Of a DNA stretch of 32,785 nucleotides, positions 15,547-23,622 are shown piece by piece. Under the pieces are notes generated by a model. That model had not been told where the DNA came from, searched no databases, and saw only the letters and a list, made by a program, of their open reading frames with translations. Source of the DNA: Chitinophagaceae bacterium (lineage in GTDB: Bacteria > Bacteroidota > Bacteroidia > Chitinophagales > Chitinophagaceae); NCBI GenBank assembly GCA_025933775.1, contig JAICZH010000032.1, positions 1-32,785 of the forward strand. The letters run 5' to 3'. Position numbers and translations under genes: made by a program. Position 1 is the first letter of the stretch, and every line of letters starts with the position of its first letter.

Positions 15547-17043
15547 TTAAGAATTAAAATGTTTCCTTATCTCTTTCGCCACTACTTCTCCGCTAATTAA
15601 AGCCGGCGGCACGCCCGGCCCGGGAACAGTAAGCTGGCCTGCATAAAAAAGATTTTTTATTTTCTTACTCCTGCACGAAGGCTTAAGCACTGCGGTTTGC
15701 AGCAATGTATTAGCCAGCCCATAAGCATTTCCTTTAAATGCATTGTAATCATTTACGAAATTTACAGGCCCGAAAGTTTTTTTATAAATAATAGATTTTT
15801 TAATTTCTTCACCCGTCAATTTTTCAAAACGTAGTATAATTTTTTCAAAATAAAATTCTCTTAATGATTCTGAATCTCCCGTCAATCCTGATGCTACGGG
15901 TATTAAAAAAAATAAATTTTCACAACCCGCAGGCGCTGCCTTTTTATCAGTTAGGGATGTAGCGCTTACATAAAAAAGCGGTTCAGTTGGCCATTGTTTG
16001 GTAACATAAATTTCTTCACCATGCTTTTCGAAATCAACATCAAAAAATAATGTATGATGCGTTATATTTTTTAATTTTTTATTTAAACCAATATAATACA
16101 ATAAACAGGATGGCGCCAACACCCGGTTATTCCAATATGATTCACTATAACTTCTTAATTGCTGCGGCAGCAGTTGCGTTTCTACGAAATGATAATCAGC
16201 AGTTGCAATTATCACATCGGCGTCATAATGTTTTATTTTTTTTGTATTGCTTTCTGAAATTTCAGTTTTAATTCCTGTTGCCAAATTTTTTTTTGCAATT
16301 ATAGAAATAACATTTTCATTAAAATAAAATTTTATGTTCAATTCTTTTGCGAGTGAATACATAGCCTCAACGATACTGTACATTCCGCTTTCAGGATACC
16401 ACGTGCCGCTTTTTATATCAGCAAAATTCATTAAGCTGTACAATGCAGGCGTGTCTTTTGGCAATGCTCCTAAAAATAAAACAGGAAACTCAAGCAATTG
16501 CCTGAGTTTTTTATTTTTAAAATTTTTATAAATATGTTTTTGTATTGAAGAAAAAACTTCCAGCTTAAACAAGCCTTTTATTAAATCAACATCTAAAAAT
16601 TCATTCCACGATTGCCCGGATTTTTGAACCAATTTATTGATACCAACTTTATATTTATATTCGGCTTGTTGTAAATATTTGTCAAGTTTATTCCCGCTTC
16701 CCGGTTCAATTGTTTCAAATAATTTTTTTAATTCATTATAATCAGCGGGAACATTTATCATTTCATTTTCCCAAATAATTCTATAAGAAGGATCGAGCCT
16801 TTGTAAAGAATAATAATCGGAAACTTTTTTCCCAAAGCATTTAAAATATCTTTCAAACACATCCGGCATCCAATACCAACTTGGCCCCATATCGAAAGTA
16901 AATCCTTGTTCTTTTAATTGCCTGGCGCGGCCTCCGGGCGTTGATTGTTTTTCAATAACCGTTACATCCCATCCATATTTTGCTAAAAAAGATGCAGCAG
17001 ATAATCCTGCAAATCCGCTTCCAATAACGATTGCTTTTTTCAA
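15547..17043 (-). CDS. crtI: Phytoene desaturase, TTG start
   Basis: FAD-dependent desaturase/isomerase converting phytoene to lycopene. 498 residues, normal for CrtI. The N-terminus gives the dinucleotide-binding G8-S-G-F-A-G13-L, with E31 at the end of the second strand, and the C-terminus ends in the bacterial-type signature with FYAGQLTVPGPGVPPALISG. The start is TTG at 17043: there is no in-frame ATG between it and an upstream stop at 17059-17061, and the fold begins at once. A homologous CrtN-type desaturase is less likely given CrtB and CrtY beside it. Confidence 0.95.
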   Translation of the reverse strand: MKKAIVIGSGFAGLSAASFLAKYGWDVTVIEKQSTPGGRARQLKEQGFTFDMGPSWYWMPDVFERYFKCFGKKVSDYYSLQRLDPSYRIIWENEMINVPADYNELKKLFETIEPGSGNKLDKYLQQAEYKYKVGINKLVQKSGQSWNEFLDVDLIKGLFKLEVFSSIQKHIYKNFKNKKLRQLLEFPVLFLGALPKDTPALYSLMNFADIKSGTWYPESGMYSIVEAMYSLAKELNIKFYFNENVISIIAKKNLATGIKTEISESNTKKIKHYDADVIIATADYHFVETQLLPQQLRSYSESYWNNRVLAPSCLLYYIGLNKKLKNITHHTLFFDVDFEKHGEEIYVTKQWPTEPLFYVSATSLTDKKAAPAGCENLFFLIPVASGLTGDSESLREFYFEKIILRFEKLTGEEIKKSIIYKKTFGPVNFVNDYNAFKGNAYGLANTLLQTAVLKPSCRSKKIKNLFYAGQLTVPGPGVPPALISGEVVAKEIRKHFNS

Positions 17044-17113
17044 ATAATTAAATTGAAGCTAAAAGATAAGCTTTATAATAATTATAGCGATCAAACAAAA
17101 GAAGCAATTTAAA

Positions 17114-17170
17114 TTGTCGCCGTTTGGTGGCGACAAGGCGTCTGTCGTGGAGGGTGTTCACACCGTCCAC
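17114..17170. repeat. Tandem GC-rich hairpins between the crt sigma gene and crtI
   Basis: Hairpin 1: TTGTCGCC (17114-17121) and GGCGACAA (17129-17136), a perfect 8-bp stem with a 7-base loop. Hairpin 2: 17147-17156 with 17161-17170, 9 of 10 pairs and a TTCA loop. The stretch is much richer in GC than its surroundings. It could be a dispersed REP-like element or a structure that modulates crtI expression relative to sigma. A short reading frame across it is judged spurious. Confidence 0.65.
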
Positions 17171-17191
17171 CAGCAGCAACTTCAAAAAATA

Positions 17192-17692
17192 TTAAAAACG
17201 ACTGATCCTTTTTTTGAGGAGTTTTCTTGCAAAATGAATTCTGCTTTTTATAGTTCCCAATGGCTCGCGAAGCGCCTGGGCAATTTCATTGTATTTATAA
17301 CCTTCAAAATATAATAAAAAAGGCTCTTTAAAAATACCGGGCAATCGGTGAATGGTTGTTTTAATTTCTTTTATTTTTAATTTACTTTCGGCCATATTGG
17401 AAATAGCGGGCTGATTATAATTTAATAAAAAGTCATTGTGCGTAGCATCGAAGATGGTTTGTTGTCTGGTTCTTTTCCGGTAATCATTTATAAAAATATT
17501 GCGCATAATGGTATAAAGCCACGCTTTTATATTGGTGCCATTATTATACTTTTCGCGATTAGCAATGGCTTTATACATGGTTTCCTGCACAAGATCTTTG
17601 GCGCTTTCTGTATCTCTTGTAAGCGTAATGGCAAAAGGATTCAGGAAATCGGAATTAATTAAAAGAAGTTGATTGAATTCTAATATGGACAT
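17192..17692 (-). CDS. ECF-type sigma factor heading the crt operon
   Basis: 166-residue sigma factor with region 2 (SAKDLVQETMYKAIANREKY, then IKAWLYTIMRNIFINDYRKR) and region 4 (LPGIFKEPFLLYFEGYKYNEI, then LGTIKSRIHFARKLLKKRI). It sits 148 bases upstream of crtI on the same strand, with no anti-sigma gene beside it. I infer that it controls the carotenoid genes, perhaps in response to light or oxidative stress as CarQ does in Myxococcus, but the cognate anti-sigma and signal are not in the window. The next gene upstream faces the same way but belongs to the polysaccharide block. Confidence 0.92.
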   Translation of the reverse strand: MSILEFNQLLLINSDFLNPFAITLTRDTESAKDLVQETMYKAIANREKYNNGTNIKAWLYTIMRNIFINDYRKRTRQQTIFDATHNDFLLNYNQPAISNMAESKLKIKEIKTTIHRLPGIFKEPFLLYFEGYKYNEIAQALREPLGTIKSRIHFARKLLKKRISRF

Positions 17693-17724
17693 CAGGCTGG
17701 TTGTTTTAAATTATTTATTAATTG

Positions 17725-17756
17725 CAAATAAATGCTTAACAAAGCGGGTGCCAAAA
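17725..17756 (-). promoter_or_regulatory. Candidate promoter of the sigma-crt operon
   Basis: Read on the minus strand: a TTTTG at the -33 position (17756-17752), a spacer of 19 bases, then TTTATTTG (17732-17725), 5 of the 6 fixed bases of TAnnTTTG. The transcript would start near 17717, leaving about 25 bases to the ATG at 17692. Spacing fits the Bacteroidota housekeeping consensus. Confidence 0.45.
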
Positions 17757-17870
17757 GACACAAAAGATGGCGCCGTTGAATGGCCTCAAAAAATTTTTTT
17801 TAATAGAAGGAATTTTTTTACCACAATAGAAATGAAAAAATAACAATAGCTATCAAAGGCAATTATTTTT

Positions 17871-19007
17871 TTACCTAATGGCTTCTTTGATTGCTTTTAA
17901 ATAAGCGTTAATAACAATTTGCTTATCATATTCTTTAATAATTTTTTGCCTGGCCTGGTTGCCCATTTCTTTGCGGCTTTCTTCAGAAAGGCAAATCATT
18001 TTTTCCATTTTATTTGCCAGGTCGGTTTCATCTTTTACGCGACAAAGGAAGCCTGTTACATTATTCGAAATAATTTCTTTGCATCCGGTTGTGTTGCTTG
18101 CAATCACCGGCTTTTCCATGCTGGCGGCTTCCAGCAGCGTGTTGGAAGTTCCTTCGCGATACGAAGGAAGCACAATACAATCGGCTTCTGCAATAAATTT
18201 CCTTATATCTTTTTTTTCTCCGAGATAATCAATTACTCCTTCATCAATCCAGTTTTGTAATTGCTTGCGGGTAATTGTATTTTTTTTTAAATTTTGTGTC
18301 CAGAAAGGGCCCATCACATTAAAAGCGGTATGGGGAAATTTCTTTTTAACTGCCCTCGCTGCGTTCACATATTCAAAAATTCCTTTGTCTTTTATAAGCC
18401 TGCCGATAAATAAAAATATAAATGTATCAGGATCTTTTTCTTTTAGAATTATCGGGCTGAATTTATTGTAATCAATTCCTGACCCGGGGATTCTTTCTGC
18501 AACAGAATGTTTCACAAATTTTCTTTCGATAAAAAGATGCATATCATCATAGTTCTGAAAAAAAACTTTTTTGGTTTTGCTAAGTGCATTCCTGTATAAA
18601 GTACGTGCCGTACGATACACCACATTTTTGCTTATAAACAAAGGGCCTACGCCGGTAATGTTAGTAATAGTAGGAATTTTTAATTCGCGTGTGATAAGAT
18701 TGCCCCAAATAGCAGGCCTGATGCTGAATGTGAGGCATACATCGGGTTTTATTTTTTTTAGCGCTTTGCGAAGATTAAAAATATACCTGGTAACTTTTGC
18801 AGGATTAAGATTTCCGGAACCTATATTTATTACTTTGAGTCCGGTTTTTTCTACCTGCGGAAGAAAGCTATTAATGTGCGTAAGTATATACACTTCGCAG
18901 CCTTCGCTCAGCAAACGCATCATAAGGCCTTCACGCATGGTGTAGGTAGAAAAAAGCCCGTTTTCTATAACTGCAATTTTTTTTCCTTTCAATTCACTTG
19001 CGCACAT
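17871..19007 (-). CDS. Glycosyltransferase, GT4 family
   Basis: GT-B fold retaining glycosyltransferase of 378 residues, probably cytosolic or membrane-associated, acting on a lipid-linked sugar. The donor-binding domain contains the G202-R-L-I-K-D-K-G loop and E285-x7-E293 (EGTSNTLLE) followed by the P-V-I-A-S strand. The N-terminal half, with LTHI, NLRKALKKIKPDVCLTF and NITGVG, resembles undecaprenyl-diphosphate-sugar glycosyltransferases of the PglA type. It overlaps the upstream asnB-like gene by 19 bases, so the two are likely co-translated. It is the last gene of the polysaccharide block. Confidence 0.85.
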   Translation of the reverse strand: MCASELKGKKIAVIENGLFSTYTMREGLMMRLLSEGCEVYILTHINSFLPQVEKTGLKVINIGSGNLNPAKVTRYIFNLRKALKKIKPDVCLTFSIRPAIWGNLITRELKIPTITNITGVGPLFISKNVVYRTARTLYRNALSKTKKVFFQNYDDMHLFIERKFVKHSVAERIPGSGIDYNKFSPIILKEKDPDTFIFLFIGRLIKDKGIFEYVNAARAVKKKFPHTAFNVMGPFWTQNLKKNTITRKQLQNWIDEGVIDYLGEKKDIRKFIAEADCIVLPSYREGTSNTLLEAASMEKPVIASNTTGCKEIISNNVTGFLCRVKDETDLANKMEKMICLSEESRKEMGNQARQKIIKEYDKQIVINAYLKAIKEAIR

Positions 19008-20842
19008 TGATACACTTTTTTATACCAGATTTCCATTGATAATAACGTCCATAAAATTTTGGCTCTTTTTTCGCCATCAATATTAATTTTTTTTGAAAGT
19101 AAATTTTGTACAAAATCTTGTGCCACGAAATTTTTATATAAACATTGAGAATTGTTCAAATAATCAAAAACCATTTCTTTTAATTCACTATCAATCCAGC
19201 TTTTTAAAGGAATTTCAAAGCCTCTTTTTGGCTGATGGATTAATACATCGGGAAGATAATTTATTGCCAGCTTTCGCAATAAATATTTGGTAGTTTTTCT
19301 TTTTATTTTGTACCCGTCATTGAGCGCAGGCGCATATTCCAATAATTCTTTTGATAAAAAAACACTTCTTCCTTCGAGCGAATGAGCCATCGTAGCAATG
19401 TCCATTTTTGTAAGCAGATCGCTAAAAAGATTGGTATCAAAATCAAGGTTCATCATTTTTTTTAGTCCGCTTAAATTACTATCAACGATTGTATCAAAAT
19501 CTTTTTTTAAAGGCAGAAGATAATCAAAATTATTTTGCAAAATATTTTGTTCAAAATCTTCAAAAATATCAACGCCTGCGGAAAGATAAATATCAATACT
19601 TGATTTGGAAGCAAGCGCAGCAAGCCGGTACAAATAATCGTAAGCAGATCTTTTATCGCGTGCCCTGGGCAAAGTATTTTTAAAAAACAAAGCGCCTTTT
19701 TTTACCAAATAATTTTTCTTAAAAAAATCGTAATGTGCAAATGGAACATAACGCCGGTAGCCCGCAAACAGTTCATCGGCGCCATCGCCATTAAGAACAA
19801 CCGTTACATATTTTTTTGCTTCGCGGCTTACGTAATAACCGGGTATTGCAGAGCTATCGAAAAAAGGTTCTCCATAATTTGACAAAATTTTTTCTAAATC
19901 ATTTTTCAAATTAAAAAAAGAAATTTTTATTTCAGTGTGATGCGTTTTATATTTTTCGGCAACCAGCTTTGCAAGCGGCGCTTCATCATATTCTCCGTCA
20001 AACGAAACGGTAAATGTTTTCAATTTATGATTGTATTGGCTGGCAATAGCCGTGGCAATTCCACTATCAATTCCACCGCTTAAAAAACAACCCACTTCAA
20101 GGTCGCTCGATTCAATTCTTCTTTTTACCGAACAATGAAGATAATCATTGGTTTTTTGCAAGGCTTCTTCCAGCGAATCATCGTTTTGTTTTTTATAAAA
20201 ATCATTAATGTTCCACCACCGGGTTTGTGCGATGGATAATGTATTGCAATCAACTATCATAAAAGTTCCTGCAGTTAATTCCATTACATTTTTATAAGGA
20301 GTAAATTGACGGTAAAACGAACCAAGCCTTAAGTATTGATAAAAATTTTCATCATTTATTTCAAGTGACACCATGCTTTTAAGACAATTCAATTCACTTG
20401 CAAAAACAAATTTTTTTTCATCGCCATAATAATAAAATGGTTTTTCGCCCGCACGATCTCTTGCAATAAAAAGTTCATTTTTTATTTTATCGTGAATTAT
20501 AAAAACAAACATTCCATCGAGGTATTCGAGAAATTTGATACCAAATCGTTCATACAACAGCAGCAATGTTTCTGTGTCCGAAGAAGTACTGCCATTTAAA
20601 TTAAATTGTTTTCTTATTGCTGCATGATTATAAATTTGTCCGTTAAAAATAATAGTGTATTTATTGCCAAGATGCATCGGCTGTTTGCCAAGTGCAATGT
20701 CAAGAACAGAAAGCCTTAAATGAAAAAAATTTATATTGCCATGCTGATAACTACCCTGTTCATCGGGGCCGCGATGATGCATTTTTTCTATTACATCTTT
20801 ATAAGAAAAGCCAGCGTTAATAGTTCCTGCAATTCCACACAT
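18989..20842 (-). CDS. asnB: AsnB-type glutamine amidotransferase / asparagine synthetase, copy 1
   Basis: 617 residues: a class II glutaminase domain with nucleophile Cys2, R43 and N67-G-Q, then an ATP-pyrophosphatase synthetase domain with S255-G-G-I-D-S260 and a D-G-A-D-E-L-F motif. In E. coli AsnB the substrate-glutamine site has Asn74-Gly-Glu76; here the Glu position is Gln69. Within a sugar cluster, such proteins often amidate uronic acids or attach amino-acid-like groups rather than make free asparagine, so the gene symbol denotes the family only. It overlaps the GT4 gene downstream and lies 89 bases after the Wzy-like gene. Confidence 0.88.
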   Translation of the reverse strand: MCGIAGTINAGFSYKDVIEKMHHRGPDEQGSYQHGNINFFHLRLSVLDIALGKQPMHLGNKYTIIFNGQIYNHAAIRKQFNLNGSTSSDTETLLLLYERFGIKFLEYLDGMFVFIIHDKIKNELFIARDRAGEKPFYYYGDEKKFVFASELNCLKSMVSLEINDENFYQYLRLGSFYRQFTPYKNVMELTAGTFMIVDCNTLSIAQTRWWNINDFYKKQNDDSLEEALQKTNDYLHCSVKRRIESSDLEVGCFLSGGIDSGIATAIASQYNHKLKTFTVSFDGEYDEAPLAKLVAEKYKTHHTEIKISFFNLKNDLEKILSNYGEPFFDSSAIPGYYVSREAKKYVTVVLNGDGADELFAGYRRYVPFAHYDFFKKNYLVKKGALFFKNTLPRARDKRSAYDYLYRLAALASKSSIDIYLSAGVDIFEDFEQNILQNNFDYLLPLKKDFDTIVDSNLSGLKKMMNLDFDTNLFSDLLTKMDIATMAHSLEGRSVFLSKELLEYAPALNDGYKIKRKTTKYLLRKLAINYLPDVLIHQPKRGFEIPLKSWIDSELKEMVFDYLNNSQCLYKNFVAQDFVQNLLSKKINIDGEKRAKILWTLLSMEIWYKKVYQCAQVN

Positions 20843-20931
20843 GGGTATTCGTTGAATTTTATGGTGCGCAAAATAACCTTAATATCTGTGAAATGAAAAC
20901 GCAAAAATGTTTTATAAAAAATTGATTACAA

Positions 20932-22314
20932 TTATATGGCTGGAGTGTACAATGCTATTTCCCGATTGGGCGAGCCCAAAGAAATTGCCTGTGATTTTTT
21001 AGCAGATTTTTCTTTTACTTTTTCATAAATAAGAAATAAACAAATGGTGTAAAAAGGCAAGCAGGGAATTTTATACCGAACCAATGTGCCGAAGTTTAAA
21101 GTGCTGGCTCCCACAAACATGGCAAATACTAAAGAGAATAAAAAGCAAAACATAATTAAGGGATCGTATAATATGATTTTTATAAAAGAAAATATCCTGC
21201 ATTTAAAAATTACATATAAGGAAAAAAATAGTAGAATAGCGCTTTCCAGCGATGCAAGAAGTTGAGAAATTTTATCGGACTCCCAAAAAAATGGCCGGAA
21301 GAAAGTTGTAAAAATGGCAACGGGCGCCACTTTTATAAGGCCATTGAAAGTTCCGTCAAACCCAACGCCAAGGTCAAAGTTTGAATCGGCTGTTTCATTG
21401 CCATCCATTGCTTCGATAGTGCCATTTAAATGTTTCATACTTGCTGTAATATCATTTACGGCATAAGCGCCAAGCTCTTCATCAAACGAATTAAGAACAC
21501 TTGTAAACCCATACATGCAACCGGCTATTAAAGCCGGAGCCAATAAATATTTCAGTAATTTATTTTTTATTCCCTGTATATTTTTAAGAACGATGAATAG
21601 CATAAAGAATGGAACATAAGAAATGAGAATATACACTTTTAGAACAGCCAGCAAATAACCAAACACAAATAATATGATTCCATTTTTCACGATTCGTTTT
21701 TTCTTATAAAAAATTTCGTAAAGCGCATAAGTAATCCAGCCGAGAGAAGCAACGCAAAGTGTGTCTTTTAAAATACCGCCGCTCCAAAAAACAAATGTGG
21801 GAAAAAACAAAATGGCAATTGCAAACTTTTTGTGCAAGTGAGGATATTGTTCGTAGAAAAAAAGAAATAATTTCCAAACGCCGGAAAATGCAATGCACGC
21901 AAATATAAGACTGATGACAGCATATCTTCCGGCAGTTATAAACGACAAAAGCGTTACAACTCTTACTACCATAAAATTGGCTTCAGACCTGAAATAGCCG
22001 CTATTATGCGGGTCTTTTAAAAATGTTTCATCAAAATATTTTCCTTTTTGAAAAAGCCATTGCAAATGCCGTGAGTCTTGTAAAATGAGGTGATAAATAT
22101 TATTGCCCTCTTTTTGATAAAGGCCGGTAGAATCGCCGGGCGACACATACACACTGTACATAAAAAATGCAACGCATCCGACTATTTTTACCCAGAAACC
22201 CCACCGGTGATATTTTTTTAAAATGGGATCATCATAAGTATTTCTTATCATCTTAAAAAAAAGACTGAGCACGATAAGAAAAACAAAAAATAATATCAGG
22301 TCGCCATAGTCCAT
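20932..22314 (-). CDS. Polytopic membrane protein, candidate polysaccharide polymerase (Wzy/EpsG-like)
   Basis: 460 residues with about ten hydrophobic segments (for example 5-22, 42-57, 115-150, 164-200, 211-243, 259-273, 328-340, 356-372, 386-403 and 416-430). The run FWSGGILKD (176-184) and N407-F-G-T-L-V-R-Y-K-I-P are of a kind found in membrane polymerases and GT-C-like proteins of surface glycan clusters. An extracytoplasmic loop at about 275-330 is rich in Asp and Asn. Sequence in this group is poorly conserved, so polymerase is inferred from topology and neighbours; a GT-C glycosyltransferase is the main alternative. Confidence 0.55.
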   Translation of the reverse strand: MDYGDLILFFVFLIVLSLFFKMIRNTYDDPILKKYHRWGFWVKIVGCVAFFMYSVYVSPGDSTGLYQKEGNNIYHLILQDSRHLQWLFQKGKYFDETFLKDPHNSGYFRSEANFMVVRVVTLLSFITAGRYAVISLIFACIAFSGVWKLFLFFYEQYPHLHKKFAIAILFFPTFVFWSGGILKDTLCVASLGWITYALYEIFYKKKRIVKNGIILFVFGYLLAVLKVYILISYVPFFMLFIVLKNIQGIKNKLLKYLLAPALIAGCMYGFTSVLNSFDEELGAYAVNDITASMKHLNGTIEAMDGNETADSNFDLGVGFDGTFNGLIKVAPVAIFTTFFRPFFWESDKISQLLASLESAILLFFSLYVIFKCRIFSFIKIILYDPLIMFCFLFSLVFAMFVGASTLNFGTLVRYKIPCLPFYTICLFLIYEKVKEKSAKKSQAISLGSPNREIALYTPAI

Positions 22315-22356
22315 TCAGTGTATAGATAATATTGCCTTTTATAATTTCGGAAATTG

Positions 22357-23355
22357 TTATGCTTTTTTCAATTTGCCTACATCCGGATTGAAAAAAAGTA
22401 TAAATGAATTTTTTAAATTTTTTATCGGGTTAAAAAAATAATGCCGGTTCCGTTGCATTGCCGGCGAAGAAATTTTTTGCAAAATAAATGACGGGCTGGC
22501 CTTAAAATTATTAGTAATTGCATCTTTGATTGGCCACAGCATGAAACTCATTTTTTTTAGTTTGTTTGTTTTTTGAAAAACGAGAATGGTTCCTGCAAAT
22601 ATTGTTAGAAAACCAATGTACATCATTACTGCCAGGGGCTGGTTATTACTGAATTTCGTTTTTAAAATGGTGAAGCGGTTTCTTATATAGAAATACATTT
22701 TCCAGTTGGTTTCATAATTCCAGTCATTTTTATAAGAATATGCCGATGGCGGATGGTAATGAATGCTATTGGCTTTGGTATAAAATGGTATTTTATTTTT
22801 TTTGATAATGCGATAAAAATATTCTGTTTCATCGCCCCACAAAAAAAGATTCGCTTTTGGAAAGCCTGCCCGTTCAATAATTTTACGATGCAAAAGCGTA
22901 CCATTAAAAGGATGCGCTACATTTTTGATTACGGGATTTTCTACATCATTCAAACTCGCATAATGATTGGTTTTCCAAACAAAACTTTTTTTATCTTCTT
23001 TATTTATAACTGCACAATTGCGCAGGCATAGCTCTTCATCATTACCTTCAAGAAGCATTTCAAGCGCATCTTCTTTGGGGTATCCGTCATCATCCATAAG
23101 CCATATCCATGTTCCGCCATTTTCGTATGCGGTTTTAATGCCCGTATAAAATCCGCCGGCGCCGCCTACATTTTCCTGGGTTATCCATTCAATATCCGTC
23201 TGGCTGTGCAACCATAGTTCTGTATTATCGGCGCTGCCATTATTTATTACCAGTATTTTATCAATTGGGTGTGTTTGTTTTCTGAGCGCATCAATACACT
23301 GCGAAAGCAGCGCTTGCCGGTTGTATGTAACTACTACTGCAATAATCTTATCCAT
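22357..23355 (-). CDS. GT2 glycosyltransferase, GlfT/rhamnosyltransferase-like
   Basis: 332-residue GT-A fold enzyme. The N-terminus has the VVVTYNR strand; N62-V-G-G-A-G-G-F is followed by the W-L-M-D88-D-D90 metal-binding triad and later W173-G-D-E-T-E, a set seen in galactofuranosyl- and rhamnosyltransferases. A membrane helix lies at about 241-261 and the last ~70 residues are basic, suggesting peripheral membrane docking. It lies 42 bases before the Wzy-like gene and 267 bases after the preceding GT4 gene, so a new transcript could begin in that gap. Confidence 0.85.
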   Translation of the reverse strand: MDKIIAVVVTYNRQALLSQCIDALRKQTHPIDKILVINNGSADNTELWLHSQTDIEWITQENVGGAGGFYTGIKTAYENGGTWIWLMDDDGYPKEDALEMLLEGNDEELCLRNCAVINKEDKKSFVWKTNHYASLNDVENPVIKNVAHPFNGTLLHRKIIERAGFPKANLFLWGDETEYFYRIIKKNKIPFYTKANSIHYHPPSAYSYKNDWNYETNWKMYFYIRNRFTILKTKFSNNQPLAVMMYIGFLTIFAGTILVFQKTNKLKKMSFMLWPIKDAITNNFKASPSFILQKISSPAMQRNRHYFFNPIKNLKNSFILFFNPDVGKLKKA

Positions 23356-23622
23356 AGGTTTTGGATTTTGTTTCTTGGGGAAAGGGATTGTATTATTAAT
23401 AACGCAGATGCGCAGTTGTTATTGTTGATTATGGCAGAATTTTCATCGCAGAAGATTACAAAAAAAAGCAATTTTTTTTGAAGTTTAACGAAGCAAAAAA
23501 TTATACACTTTCAGTATTGGGAAATGCAAGTGAAAAAGTTTTTCCCAAAATATTAATGAATGGTATGAAGAAATAACAAACAGCGTTTATGCATTACCGT
23601 TATATATACTTGTATTTCCAAA
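23356..23622. other. 267-base gap inside the polysaccharide block, with one inverted repeat
   Basis: No convincing gene and no TAnnTTTG box on the minus strand. The only structure I find is TTGGGAAA (23517-23524) with TTTCCCAA (23541-23548), a perfect 8-bp stem around 16 bases, without a T-tail. This is the largest interruption in an otherwise tightly packed operon. Confidence 0.45.

Noticed and set aside
17114-17314. A 66-codon plus-strand reading frame over the crt gap
   Set aside because: It runs through the double hairpin and the antisense of the sigma gene's 3' end; composition and lack of any recognisable domain argue against a real gene.
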